Of a stretch of 8,913 nt of DNA, positions 1 through 5,562 are shown one piece after another. Within the stretch, counting starts at the first letter, position 1. Every line of letters starts with the position of its first letter. The notes beneath the pieces were generated by a model. The model did no database searches. It was not told where the DNA came from and saw only the letters and a list, made by a program, of their open reading frames with translations. Source of the DNA: Leptospira sp. (GTDB lineage: Bacteria; Spirochaetota; Leptospiria; Leptospirales; Leptospiraceae); NCBI GenBank assembly GCA_025457985.1, contig JALOTI010000051.1, forward strand, positions 1 through 8,913, in the 5' to 3' direction. A program made the translations under genes and the position numbers.

Positions 1-352
1 AGATTGAGTCAGTGCTGTACGAGCTGATTCCCTCTCCCGGTTTTGCAGGTAGGAAATATAATACCTCAGGGATTCTAACTCGAATAATCGCACCAGCACA
101 AAGCACACAAGGCTCTAGTGCTGTCATAAGTATACAATCAGTAAGATACTTTTCGTTCAAGACATTCAGTGCAGATTCGATTGCAAGAATTTCGCTGTGT
201 TTGAGAGGATTTAATTCCTGTTCAACGGAGTTAAAACCAGAAGAAATCAGCTGCCCATCTCTAGTAAGGATTTCGGTATAAGAGGGAATCTCACTGGGAG
301 ATGAGGCTATTCTCTCTCTCCAGCGAAGAAAAAAGTCGGTGGTAGTATCCAA
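1..352 (-). CDS. tadA: tRNA-specific adenosine deaminase TadA (5' part; 3' end lies outside the window)
   Basis: TadA converts adenosine 34 of tRNA-Arg(ACG) to inosine, so that one tRNA reads CGU, CGC and CGA. The 117 visible residues carry the zinc/catalytic signature of the cytidine/deoxycytidylate deaminase fold: KHSEI (His52, Glu54) and EPCVLCAGAI (Cys82, Cys85). The N-terminal DFFLRWRERI helix and the EIPSYTEIL strand align with the usual N-terminus. The motif is H-S-E rather than the commoner H-A-E, which keeps both key residues. The only canonical start that preserves the domain is TTG at 352-350: an in-frame TAG lies upstream in the tRNA T-arm, and the first in-frame ATG falls after the HSE motif. 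That TTG is one base beyond the 3' end of tRNA-Arg(ACG), with no Shine-Dalgarno at normal distance. The C-terminus runs off the left edge. Family assignment is firm; the start is inferred. Confidence 0.9.
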   Translation of the reverse strand, partial: MDTTTDFFLRWRERIASSPSEIPSYTEILTRDGQLISSGFNSVEQELNPLKHSEILAIESALNVLNEKYLTDCILMTALEPCVLCAGAIIRVRIPEVLYFLPAKPGEGISSYSTDSI

Positions 353-353
353 G

Positions 354-427
354 CGCGCCCAAGAGGATTTGAACCTCTAACCTTCTGATCCGTAGTCAGA
401 TACTCTATCCAGTTGAGCTATGGGCGC
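354..427 (-). tRNA. tRNA-Arg (anticodon ACG)
   Basis: A complete cloverleaf can be folded on the minus strand: acceptor GCGCCCA/TGGGCGC with discriminator G, D-stem GCTC/GAGT, anticodon stem TCTGA/TCAGA around loop CTACGGA (anticodon ACG), and T-arm AGAGG-TTCAAAT-CCTCT. The length is 74 nt and CCA is not encoded. ACG is the substrate anticodon of TadA, whose gene begins one base downstream. The first 51 nt also encode the last 16 residues and stop codon of the upstream membrane-protein ORF. Confidence 0.98.
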
Positions 428-808
428 AATATAAGCGTAAAGCTTATCTACCCATTCGGAAAGAACAGGTATATCAATGGTTTTTTCCAAGCGGATGGAG
501 TAAATCAAAAATCCCGACATCCCTAGATAAAGTATTACGATAAAGAAATGCGCAATGGATGCTAGATAGGCCCCTATGAATGGGATTACGGAAAGAAACT
601 GAAGCCCGATGAAACCTAAAAAAAACAAACAGGTATTAACTGCTGAATAGAGACAAATACGAACAATATCTTTGTTATCTGAATTCCAAGTATAAATTGG
701 AACCCAGGAAAAGAAGAGCGGGGCTGCTGCAACGTAACGTTTGAAATCCTTTGTTTTGGTGGTGGTCCAAAGAGTTTTAAGGAGGGAGATGATCTTTTCT
801 TTATTCAT
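377..808 (-). CDS. small hydrophobic membrane protein, C-terminus overlapping tRNA-Arg
   Basis: This 143-residue protein has a basic N-terminus followed by hydrophobic segments at about residues 26-40, 50-72 and 76-105, so it is probably an inner-membrane protein with three to four helices. The pattern (an FIGAYLASIAHFF helix, then a short amphipathic tail) is reminiscent of small DUF4870/Tic20-like proteins, but I do not recognise a named family. Residue 128 is encoded exactly by nucleotides 1-3 of tRNA-Arg(ACG). Residues 128-143 and the TAG stop are therefore pure tRNA sequence, ending in the well-known tRNA-derived string AQLDRVSDYGSEG. No earlier in-frame stop exists, so either the protein carries this tail or its message is truncated by tRNA processing. 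The ATG lies 13 nt after tRNA-Ser(GCU), within the same transcript. The weak AAGAG upstream is too close for an ideal Shine-Dalgarno. That it is a real gene is likely but not certain. Confidence 0.65.
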   Translation of the reverse strand: MNKEKIISLLKTLWTTTKTKDFKRYVAAAPLFFSWVPIYTWNSDNKDIVRICLYSAVNTCLFFLGFIGLQFLSVIPFIGAYLASIAHFFIVILYLGMSGFLIYSIRLEKTIDIPVLSEWVDKLYAYIAPIAQLDRVSDYGSEG

Positions 809-821
809 ACTCTTAGGTCAT

Positions 822-912
<91 letters not shown>

Positions 913-916
913 TACT

Positions 917-1000
<84 letters not shown>

Positions 1001-1014
1001 AAGAGTACCTATCC

Positions 1015-1042
1015 GTTATGTTAAATTGGGGTGCGGTGTCAA
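1015..1042 (-). promoter_or_regulatory. sigma-70-type promoter of the tRNA-Ser / tRNA-Arg / tadA transcript
   Basis: On the minus strand a perfect -35 TTGACA (1042-1037) is followed after 16 bp by CATAAC (1020-1015), which keeps the ATAA core of the -10 box. Transcription would begin near 1008, a few bases before mature tRNA-Ser(TGA). No terminator-like hairpin with a T-run was seen between here and tadA, so it could serve the whole leftward unit. The plus-strand methyltransferase promoter must lie in the same about 70-bp gap, but I see no convincing boxes for it. Confidence 0.65.
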
Positions 1043-1070
1043 ATGAATATTCAAACAATGACGCAATCCA

Positions 1071-2222
1071 ATGAAAAAGATTCGCATTGTAATTGAAAAA
1101 TGGGCCCACGGCGGATATAGTTTAGCCCACCTTGAGGGTAGACCAATATTCATTATGGGCGGAATTCCCGGTGAAGAAGTAGACATAATAATAGAAAAGG
1201 AAGAGAAAAAAGTAAGTTTTGCGAAAGTTAGCGAAGTTCAAAAACAGGCAAAGATAAGAATAAAGTCCGACTGTGATTTGTTTGGTGACTGCGGCGGCTG
1301 TAGTTACCGACATCTTCCGTACTCAGAAGAGCTTAATTTAAAAAAGAATTTACTTGGTGAGCTTTTCCCGAAATGGAAGGGTGAGTTGGAAGTTCTTTCT
1401 GGTTCACCAGAAAAATATCGAAACAATGTACAGTGGCAGATAGACGGAGATAAAATCGGTTTTTTTGAAAGGTTCAGTCATACTTTGCTTCCAGTGGAAA
1501 AAGGATGTGCAAATCTCCCCGATGTTCTTCAGCCAAAAGTTTGGCTGAGTCAATTTCGAAATAAAAAAGAAAAGAAACAAAAAAGAGAGCTTCGGATAAG
1601 TGATCCATCTCCGTCTGATCTTGCCAAAAACGAAAAGTCCAAGTCGATTGTCCTAAATTCGGAACGTGAAGTAACTCAAGTGAGAGTGGATGATATGGTT
1701 TTTTCCATACCACCCAAAGGTTTTTTCCAAATCAATACAGGTCTCATACCCGTTTGGTTAAAAAAGATTCGAGAGTATTTAGATGGAACCAACTCTTGTT
1801 TAGAACTCTTTTGCGGTGTGGGACTCATCGGAATTGGACTGGGAGTCTCTTGGAGACAATACCAGGGTTATGAAATCAATAAACAAGCCATTGAATTTGC
1901 TAAGAAAAATGCGGAACAAATCGGAAGATCTGGTATGGAGTTTTTTACAAAAGATCTCTACAATCAGAATATTTCGAAGGAAGCCTTGGCAATCGGAACT
2001 TGGATCGTGAATCCACCTAGATCAGGTCTCAATGATCGGATACTTAGCCAAATTCGAATGGCAGCCCCTAAACAGATTGTTTATTCGAGCTGTAATCCTC
2101 AGACTTTGAAACGGGATCTTACGAATCTGGAGGAAAAAGGATATGCTATCCATAGGATGTGTCTTGTTGATTTTTTCCCAAGAACACATCACTATGAAGT
2201 CCTTGTCGATTTAAGATTATGA
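1071..2222 (+). CDS. 23S rRNA (uracil-5-)-methyltransferase, RlmD/TrmA family
   Basis: A SAM-dependent RNA m5U methyltransferase of 383 aa. An N-terminal TRAM-like region (residues 1-55) is followed by a four-cysteine [4Fe-4S] site: Cys68, Cys74 and Cys77 in CDLFGDCGGC, plus Cys146 in KGCANL. The C-terminal Rossmann domain has FFQIN (218-222), the SAM loop LELFCGVGLIG (244-254), NPPRSGL (314-320), the catalytic Cys341 in YSSCNPQTL and the general-base Glu376 in FFPRTHHYE. All catalytic and cluster residues are present. Motifs alone cannot separate RlmC, RlmD and RlmCD-type enzymes; the iron-sulfur cysteines exclude TrmA proper. The start at 1071 gives the expected TRAM N-terminus, and upstream ATGs at 1043 and 1058 are out of frame. 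No strong Shine-Dalgarno is visible. Its stop overlaps the convergent DUF2892 gene by six bases. Confidence 0.93.
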   Translation: MKKIRIVIEKWAHGGYSLAHLEGRPIFIMGGIPGEEVDIIIEKEEKKVSFAKVSEVQKQAKIRIKSDCDLFGDCGGCSYRHLPYSEELNLKKNLLGELFPKWKGELEVLSGSPEKYRNNVQWQIDGDKIGFFERFSHTLLPVEKGCANLPDVLQPKVWLSQFRNKKEKKQKRELRISDPSPSDLAKNEKSKSIVLNSEREVTQVRVDDMVFSIPPKGFFQINTGLIPVWLKKIREYLDGTNSCLELFCGVGLIGIGLGVSWRQYQGYEINKQAIEFAKKNAEQIGRSGMEFFTKDLYNQNISKEALAIGTWIVNPPRSGLNDRILSQIRMAAPKQIVYSSCNPQTLKRDLTNLEEKGYAIHRMCLVDFFPRTHHYEVLVDLRL

Positions 2223-2420
2223 CTTTGATTTCGTACTAAACTTAAATGGAAGATAAGCAGGGCAGAATCCAATTGCCGAAGTAGCAACTAAAACAAGACC
2301 CACCACTCCAAGAACGATTGCTACGGTCCCTCCTACGACTCCTGTAAAAAACAATACTGCAAGTAGAATGCCTGCTGCAAAGCGTGCTCCTCTGTCATAT
2401 ATTCCCATATTTTGATACAT
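2217..2420 (-). CDS. DUF2892 (YgaP-like transmembrane domain) protein
   Basis: This 67-residue membrane protein matches the DUF2892 pattern: the N-terminal NMGIYDRGAR signature (residues 4-13), two adjacent hydrophobic helices (about 14-28 and 31-48), and the conserved GFCPAYLPF ending (Cys53). The same domain forms the membrane anchor of YgaP-type rhodanese proteins, but no rhodanese domain is present here, so its role is unknown. A good Shine-Dalgarno GAGAGG (2434-2429) lies 8 nt before the ATG. It begins 41 nt after the epoxide-hydrolase-like gene and may be the last gene of that transcript. Its final codons overlap the 3' end of the opposing methyltransferase gene by six bases. Confidence 0.85.
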   Translation of the reverse strand: MYQNMGIYDRGARFAAGILLAVLFFTGVVGGTVAIVLGVVGLVLVATSAIGFCPAYLPFKFSTKSKS

Positions 2421-2461
2421 AGATTTTTCCTCTCAAGCTATAAGACGAAGATACTAGCTAA

Positions 2462-3340
2462 TTACTTATAAATTTCAAGCCATTCTAGTATTAATTTTAC
2501 GATTTCATCTCGTTTTTCCCAGTGCAGAAAATGACCAGCATGATCAAATCCAATCTTTCTAAGTCCCAATGGAAAATCTGAATCTTTTAAAAGATGTTCG
2601 AACAGATTTTTATGGAAGCAACCATCATTGAGTCCATAAAAAATCTGTGTGGGTACATTCACTTGAGAATCCAACATACCTAAAATACTTTCCCTTCCTG
2701 ATTCGGTGAATAAGTCGTTCAGATTTCTATAGTATGCTAGAGCAGAACTTAGAATACCCGGATTTTGAAATGAAGCTTTAATCTCTGCTATATGATCTTG
2801 ATTGGGTTGGAAGTTCGGAGACCAGTCCTTCCATAAAAAATCGATAAGCGAAAAATTATCTGCTCGGATCGTTAGTTCAGCGAGCATTGGTATTTGAAAC
2901 AATAAAACATACCAGGAATGTAAAGTTTGTTGTGGTGCCCAAATGAAACTATCTTGGTGTGCTTTTAGTAGTGGCACTCCCAAACCAGTTATCGACTTTA
3001 CAGAATTAGGAAAATACATTCCAGTCGCATATGAAATTACAGCACCCCAATTATGACCTACTAAATGCACTGAATTCCAATTTCTATCACGCATCCAACC
3101 TTGTACATCTAACACCAAATCGTAAATATGAAGTTTGGGGGATCTAGTGATTGTGTTTGGTTCATATCCTCGCATGACAGGAGCTACACAATGGAATCCC
3201 TTCTTAGCTATGGGTTCCATTATCGGTAAGAAAGTTTTGTTATTGTCGGGAAACCCATGTAAGAAAAGGACAGGTTCGCCACTACCTATCTCGATTGTTG
3301 AAAAAACTGTGGAGCCATTTCTAATCTCTGAAGTGTACAA
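2462..3340 (-). CDS. alpha/beta hydrolase, epoxide-hydrolase-like, with Asn at the nucleophile position
   Basis: This 292-residue alpha/beta hydrolase has epoxide-hydrolase architecture: HGFPD (28-32, oxyanion hole), nucleophile elbow GHNWGA (95-100), a cap domain with the YYR motif (203-205), the acid loop YGLNDG (235-240), and the C-terminal His270 in DHAGHFLHWEK. In epoxide hydrolases and related dehalogenases the elbow residue is Asp, in esterases Ser; here the codon is AAT, giving Asn97. The rest of the fold looks intact, so this is a substitution rather than decay. The protein may be inactive, may have another role, or may be activated by deamidation. The ATG lies 20 nt inside the 3' end of the upstream lipoprotein esterase gene, suggesting translational coupling. 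No signal peptide, so it is probably cytoplasmic. Confidence 0.85.
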   Translation of the reverse strand: MYTSEIRNGSTVFSTIEIGSGEPVLFLHGFPDNNKTFLPIMEPIAKKGFHCVAPVMRGYEPNTITRSPKLHIYDLVLDVQGWMRDRNWNSVHLVGHNWGAVISYATGMYFPNSVKSITGLGVPLLKAHQDSFIWAPQQTLHSWYVLLFQIPMLAELTIRADNFSLIDFLWKDWSPNFQPNQDHIAEIKASFQNPGILSSALAYYRNLNDLFTESGRESILGMLDSQVNVPTQIFYGLNDGCFHKNLFEHLLKDSDFPLGLRKIGFDHAGHFLHWEKRDEIVKLILEWLEIYK

Positions 3341-4310
3341 TTTTATTCTCCTGTTCTTTGGGTTTCGATGATAAAAAGAAATCTAGTAAAACTTCTCGAG
3401 TATCAAGATCTTCGCTTAGATAACCATAATTTTTTTCATTCGTATAGTAGAATCCATGAGGCCAAATATGTCCTCCCCTCGGTATGACAAATCCTTCGAC
3501 TCTAACTTCATTCAGACAATTTACATATTTTGTATAGGGCAATGATTTTGAAAAATATGCTCCCATTTTTGGTTTCAGAGTTTCGGATTTGTTCTTACAT
3601 TCTAATTTTTCAGACCAAAACTGCAAACTCTCTTGATAGGAAAGAACATTACCAGCATCTACCCTTTGATTAGGTTTCGTAGGATCTGTGGGTATCCGTA
3701 TGGTGCCGCCTTTGTAAGGAATTACATCATCATTTTTTCCCATGATAAAACCTATGGAGACAGGTTGATTCAAAAGACAATTATCTCTAATAACGGTTGA
3801 AGTCGTTGAAGCCACCACATAACCAGAATTAAATATATCGGAGGCCTCACAAAGGAGTTTTTGTGTCATCAAACCCCCGTTGGAAATCCCAGCAACAAAG
3901 ATTCTTGATCGATCAACTCGGTAATTGGATTGGAAATAATTTGTTAAGTCTCGGAAAAAAGCCGTATCATCTACTTTTTCACGGTCGGCAGCTGAAAAAG
4001 GTAAATTTCTGCCATCGTTCCATCTGCCTTTGGTTCCATCTGGATAGACTACAATATAACCATTATCTTCCGCAAGGTCAGAAAACCGAGATAGATACAA
4101 CATCCCTTCACCACTTCCACCACCTCCGTGAAGTAAAAAAATCAAAGGTAAAGATTTATCCGTATTCCTAGGCGCGAAGTAAATAAATTTTCTAATTCTA
4201 CCACCCGATTCTATTTCAGCTTTCTTGTGTTCGGCGACAGGTATAAAGCGTTTGTTTGATTGACAGGAAAAAAAAGTCCAAAAACCCATAAAAAGAAGTA
4301 AGAGCTTCAT
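3321..4310 (-). CDS. putative lipoprotein esterase, LpqC / PHB-depolymerase-like
   Basis: This 329-residue exported esterase begins with a short signal peptide (MKLLLLFMGFWTFF) ending in a loose, spirochaete-like lipobox, FFSC, with Cys16 as probable lipidation site. The mature part resembles the LpqC / polyhydroxybutyrate depolymerase / feruloyl esterase group. It has the oxyanion-hole segment HGGGGSGEG (61-69), YPDGTKGRWNDGR near 89-101, nucleophile Ser143 in GISNGG, probable acid Asp194 or Asp195 in KNDDVIPY, and His281 in GGHIWPHG. All triad residues are present. The true substrate is unknown; an ester of an envelope or environmental compound is plausible. The start overlaps the stop of the cupin gene by the classic ATGA, and the 3' end overlaps the next gene by 20 nt, so it lies in a tight operon. 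Confidence 0.85.
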   Translation of the reverse strand: MKLLLLFMGFWTFFSCQSNKRFIPVAEHKKAEIESGGRIRKFIYFAPRNTDKSLPLIFLLHGGGGSGEGMLYLSRFSDLAEDNGYIVVYPDGTKGRWNDGRNLPFSAADREKVDDTAFFRDLTNYFQSNYRVDRSRIFVAGISNGGLMTQKLLCEASDIFNSGYVVASTTSTVIRDNCLLNQPVSIGFIMGKNDDVIPYKGGTIRIPTDPTKPNQRVDAGNVLSYQESLQFWSEKLECKNKSETLKPKMGAYFSKSLPYTKYVNCLNEVRVEGFVIPRGGHIWPHGFYYTNEKNYGYLSEDLDTREVLLDFFLSSKPKEQENKIVHFRD

Positions 4311-4780
4311 TTCACAAAACTAGCGAAGTATTCTAGAGTTTGTGGAATCCCCTCTTGACCCTCAAGTGGGTATTTCGGATGGAATTCTTTATCTATGGTT
4401 GGATCGTACGGTCCTGACTTTCCCTCAAAACATACAGCTACATCCGATATACAAACCAAACTATGCCAAACTCCCGGTTGGATATCGATTCCTCGTTTCG
4501 GTCCTTTTGCACTCAATCGGTGTGCTTCACGAATGGAACCGTCTTCAGCAAAAATTAAGAATCCGATTTCCCCTTCTAAGATTACAAAAGTCTCAGGCTT
4601 GGGATCATTTTTATGTCTATGTGGGGAGATATAGGTAGTCTTGGTTAAGACATTCAGAAAGCGTTGGTAAACTTCATCCAGGTGGTGAAAATTATAATTT
4701 GTTCGCTTACGCTCAGAAAGTAGAGCTTTCTCCTTGAGAGTTTCAAAGAGCTCATTATCGATAATTTGAATTTCCTGCAA
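4307..4780 (-). CDS. WbuC-family cupin metalloprotein
   Basis: This 157-residue cupin resembles WbuC, a family often found in O-antigen loci but of unproven function. Visible signatures are the N-terminal LLSERKRTNYNFH (20-32), the metal-site motif PHRH (53-56) with Glu63 in PKPETF, GVWHS with His106 as third histidine, and the C-terminal FEGKSGPYDP (118-127). The reading frame is open up to an ATG at 4906, but those extra 42 codons are antiphase to the Bfd-like gene and have no cupin content. TTG at 4780 gives a WbuC-like N-terminus and has Shine-Dalgarno GGAAGG (4794-4789) 8 nt away, so it is chosen. The gene then starts 26 nt inside the upstream Bfd-like gene and ends in an ATGA overlap with the esterase. 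Confidence 0.85.
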   Translation of the reverse strand: MQEIQIIDNELFETLKEKALLSERKRTNYNFHHLDEVYQRFLNVLTKTTYISPHRHKNDPKPETFVILEGEIGFLIFAEDGSIREAHRLSAKGPKRGIDIQPGVWHSLVCISDVAVCFEGKSGPYDPTIDKEFHPKYPLEGQEGIPQTLEYFASFVK

Positions 4781-4952
4781 GTGAAAGACCTTCCATTTCC
4801 CGTTGGATGAAGGCCACCATATCAGGTACACAAGCAGTGCATGTATCAGCCGCCCCCATCTCACGGGCAACCTCAAGAATCGGTCGGTTCGTTTCTTTGA
4901 CAACACTTAAGATGTTTTCGAAAAAAACTTCAGCGCAATGACATTTGATCAT
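4755..4952 (-). CDS. Bfd-like [2Fe-2S] protein (bacterioferritin-associated ferredoxin family)
   Basis: This 65-residue protein has a BFD-type iron-sulfur domain: CHC (Cys4, Cys6) and CTAC (Cys38, Cys41), the same four positions as in E. coli Bfd. Bfd reduces the ferritin core so that stored iron can be released; related domains occur as modules in other redox proteins. The stretch VAREMGAADTCTACVPDM matches the family helix-loop. An in-frame ATG at 5084 would add 44 codons of no BFD character overlapping the HxlR gene, so the internal ATG (4952-4950, MIKCHC) is taken as the start. No clear Shine-Dalgarno is present; a 21-bp palindrome ends 2 bp before the ATG. Downstream it overlaps the cupin gene by 26 nt. 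No bacterioferritin gene is seen in the window, so the electron-transfer partner is unknown. Confidence 0.85.
   Translation of the reverse strand: MIKCHCAEVFFENILSVVKETNRPILEVAREMGAADTCTACVPDMVAFIQREMEGLSLAGNSNYR
4789..4794 (-). promoter_or_regulatory. ribosome binding site deciding the TTG start of the cupin gene
   Basis: GGAAGG on the minus strand lies 8 nt before TTG (4780-4778), inside the end of the Bfd-like coding sequence. It supports the short cupin start over the in-frame ATG at 4906. Confidence 0.65.
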
Positions 4953-4954
4953 GG

Positions 4955-4975
4955 TTCTGAGAATCAGTCTCAGAA
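4955..4975 (-). promoter_or_regulatory. Fur-box-like palindrome upstream of the Bfd-like gene
   Basis: A perfect inverted repeat: 8-bp arms TTCTGAGA and TCTCAGAA around a 5-bp centre. Its core TGAGACTGATTCTCA matches the 15-bp Fur 7-1-7 consensus TGATAATGATTATCA at 12 of 15 positions. The TGAGA/TCTCA arms also occur in many proteobacterial Fur boxes. It ends 2 bp before the bfd-like ATG. A tentative -35 TTGCAA followed by 17 bp and GAGACT would place the -10 inside the palindrome, as expected for repression. No T-run follows, so it is not a terminator. Confidence 0.55.
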
Positions 4976-4976
4976 G

Positions 4977-4988
4977 TTTCTGCAGAAA
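4977..4988. repeat. second short palindrome next to the Fur-like site
   Basis: TTTCTGCAGAAA is a perfect 12-bp palindrome one base away from the 21-bp palindrome; both contain TTCTG/CAGAA half-sites. It could be part of an extended operator or chance in AT-rich sequence. Confidence 0.35.
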
Positions 4989-5026
4989 TTGCAAGTTATT
5001 TTCATGAAAAGGAGAAGAGTTTTTTT

Positions 5027-5404
5027 CTATTGAGAATGGCAGGTGGTATTGGGATGAGTTTTTTTGTAATGGGCAATTCCCCATTCTTTGAGCTCAAAAA
5101 TCACTTTTTCTAAGGATCTGCCATGCGGAGTGATTGAATATTCTACTCCCGGTGGAGAAGAATCGATGACCGTCCTTACTAGAAGTTGCAAACTTTCTAA
5201 ATCTTTGAGCTCTTTCGAAAGCATTTTATCCGTTATGCCTGGTATTTCTTCTGCGATTTGTTTGAACCGCTTATTGCCGAAGGAAAGAGACATGATGATC
5301 GGTATTTTCCACTTTCCATTCAAAACCTCTAAGGCTTCGCGAACTGGCAAAATCAAATTTGCACATTCCGCATGGTTCAGGCTTTTGCAGTTCGGGTCTA
5401 CCAT
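5027..5404 (-). CDS. HxlR-family winged-helix transcriptional regulator
   Basis: This 125-residue protein is a typical HxlR/MarR-like regulator. LPVREALEVLNGKWKIPIIMSL (19-40) is the GKW signature helix, FKQIAEEIPGITDKMLSKELKDLE (47-70) the recognition helix region, and PPGVEYSITPHGRSL (84-98) the wing, followed by the ELKEWG dimerisation helix. HxlR proteins are dimers that sense reactive electrophiles, redox stress or metabolites and usually control a neighbouring gene. Cys6 and Cys14 near the N-terminus resemble the redox-active Cys6 of YodB, but sensing here is inference. The gene is divergent from the DoxX-like gene, with tandem operator-like repeats in between. Downstream, 74 bp separate it from the Bfd-like gene on the same strand. 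Its Shine-Dalgarno is weak (AGAAAG). Confidence 0.92.
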   Translation of the reverse strand: MVDPNCKSLNHAECANLILPVREALEVLNGKWKIPIIMSLSFGNKRFKQIAEEIPGITDKMLSKELKDLESLQLLVRTVIDSSPPGVEYSITPHGRSLEKVIFELKEWGIAHYKKTHPNTTCHSQ

Positions 5405-5491
5405 TCGTTTTACTTTCTAAGCTCCAGATACAAGCCGTTACGTCAACCTAACCAAGAGATTTCAAGATGTAAGAAAAAAATGAAAAATCTA

Positions 5492-5525
5492 TTGACATAA
5501 ATATATTAAGTATAGTGACTATAAT
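5492..5525 (+). promoter_or_regulatory. promoter elements of the doxX-like gene
   Basis: A perfect -35 TTGACA (5492-5497) and a perfect -10 TATAAT (5520-5525) are present, but 22 bp apart, which is longer than usual. TATAGT at 5511 would be too close (13 bp). The true pairing is therefore uncertain. The TATAAT overlaps the repeat operator, consistent with repression by a bound regulator. Confidence 0.4.
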
Positions 5526-5542
5526 AAGTATAGTAACTATAA
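5507..5542. promoter_or_regulatory. tandem 18-bp repeats with palindromic cores, probable HxlR operator
   Basis: TAAGTATAGTGACTATAA is followed immediately by the same 18 bases with A instead of the central G. Each copy holds a perfect TATAGT-N-ACTATA inverted repeat (5511-5523 and 5529-5541). The array ends 20 bp before the doxX-like ATG and lies between the divergent HxlR and DoxX genes, as expected for two dimer-binding sites. Confidence 0.6.
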
Positions 5543-5562
5543 AAAATAAGGCAAGGTTTTTA

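Noticed and set aside
12..281. Plus-strand open frame of 89 codons
   Set aside because: It is antisense to tadA, whose HSE and PCVLC motifs show the minus strand is coding.
1122..1313. Minus-strand frames at 1122-1313 and 1474-1713 and the plus-strand frame at 1816-2010
   Set aside because: All lie inside the methyltransferase gene, which has continuous family motifs.
3863..4171. Plus-strand frame of 102 codons, and similar frames at 4342-4638 and 4395-4634
   Set aside because: All are antisense to genes with clear catalytic motifs on the minus strand and look like no known protein.
4781..4906. N-terminal extension of the cupin gene from ATG 4906
   Set aside because: These 42 codons overlap the Bfd-like gene in another frame and carry no cupin features; the TTG at 4780 has a good ribosome binding site.
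4953..5084. N-terminal extension of the Bfd-like gene from ATG 5084
   Set aside because: It would overlap the HxlR gene and put 44 unrelated residues before the MIKCHC start that matches Bfd spacing.
5088..5420. Plus-strand frame of 110 codons
   Set aside because: Antisense to the HxlR regulator.
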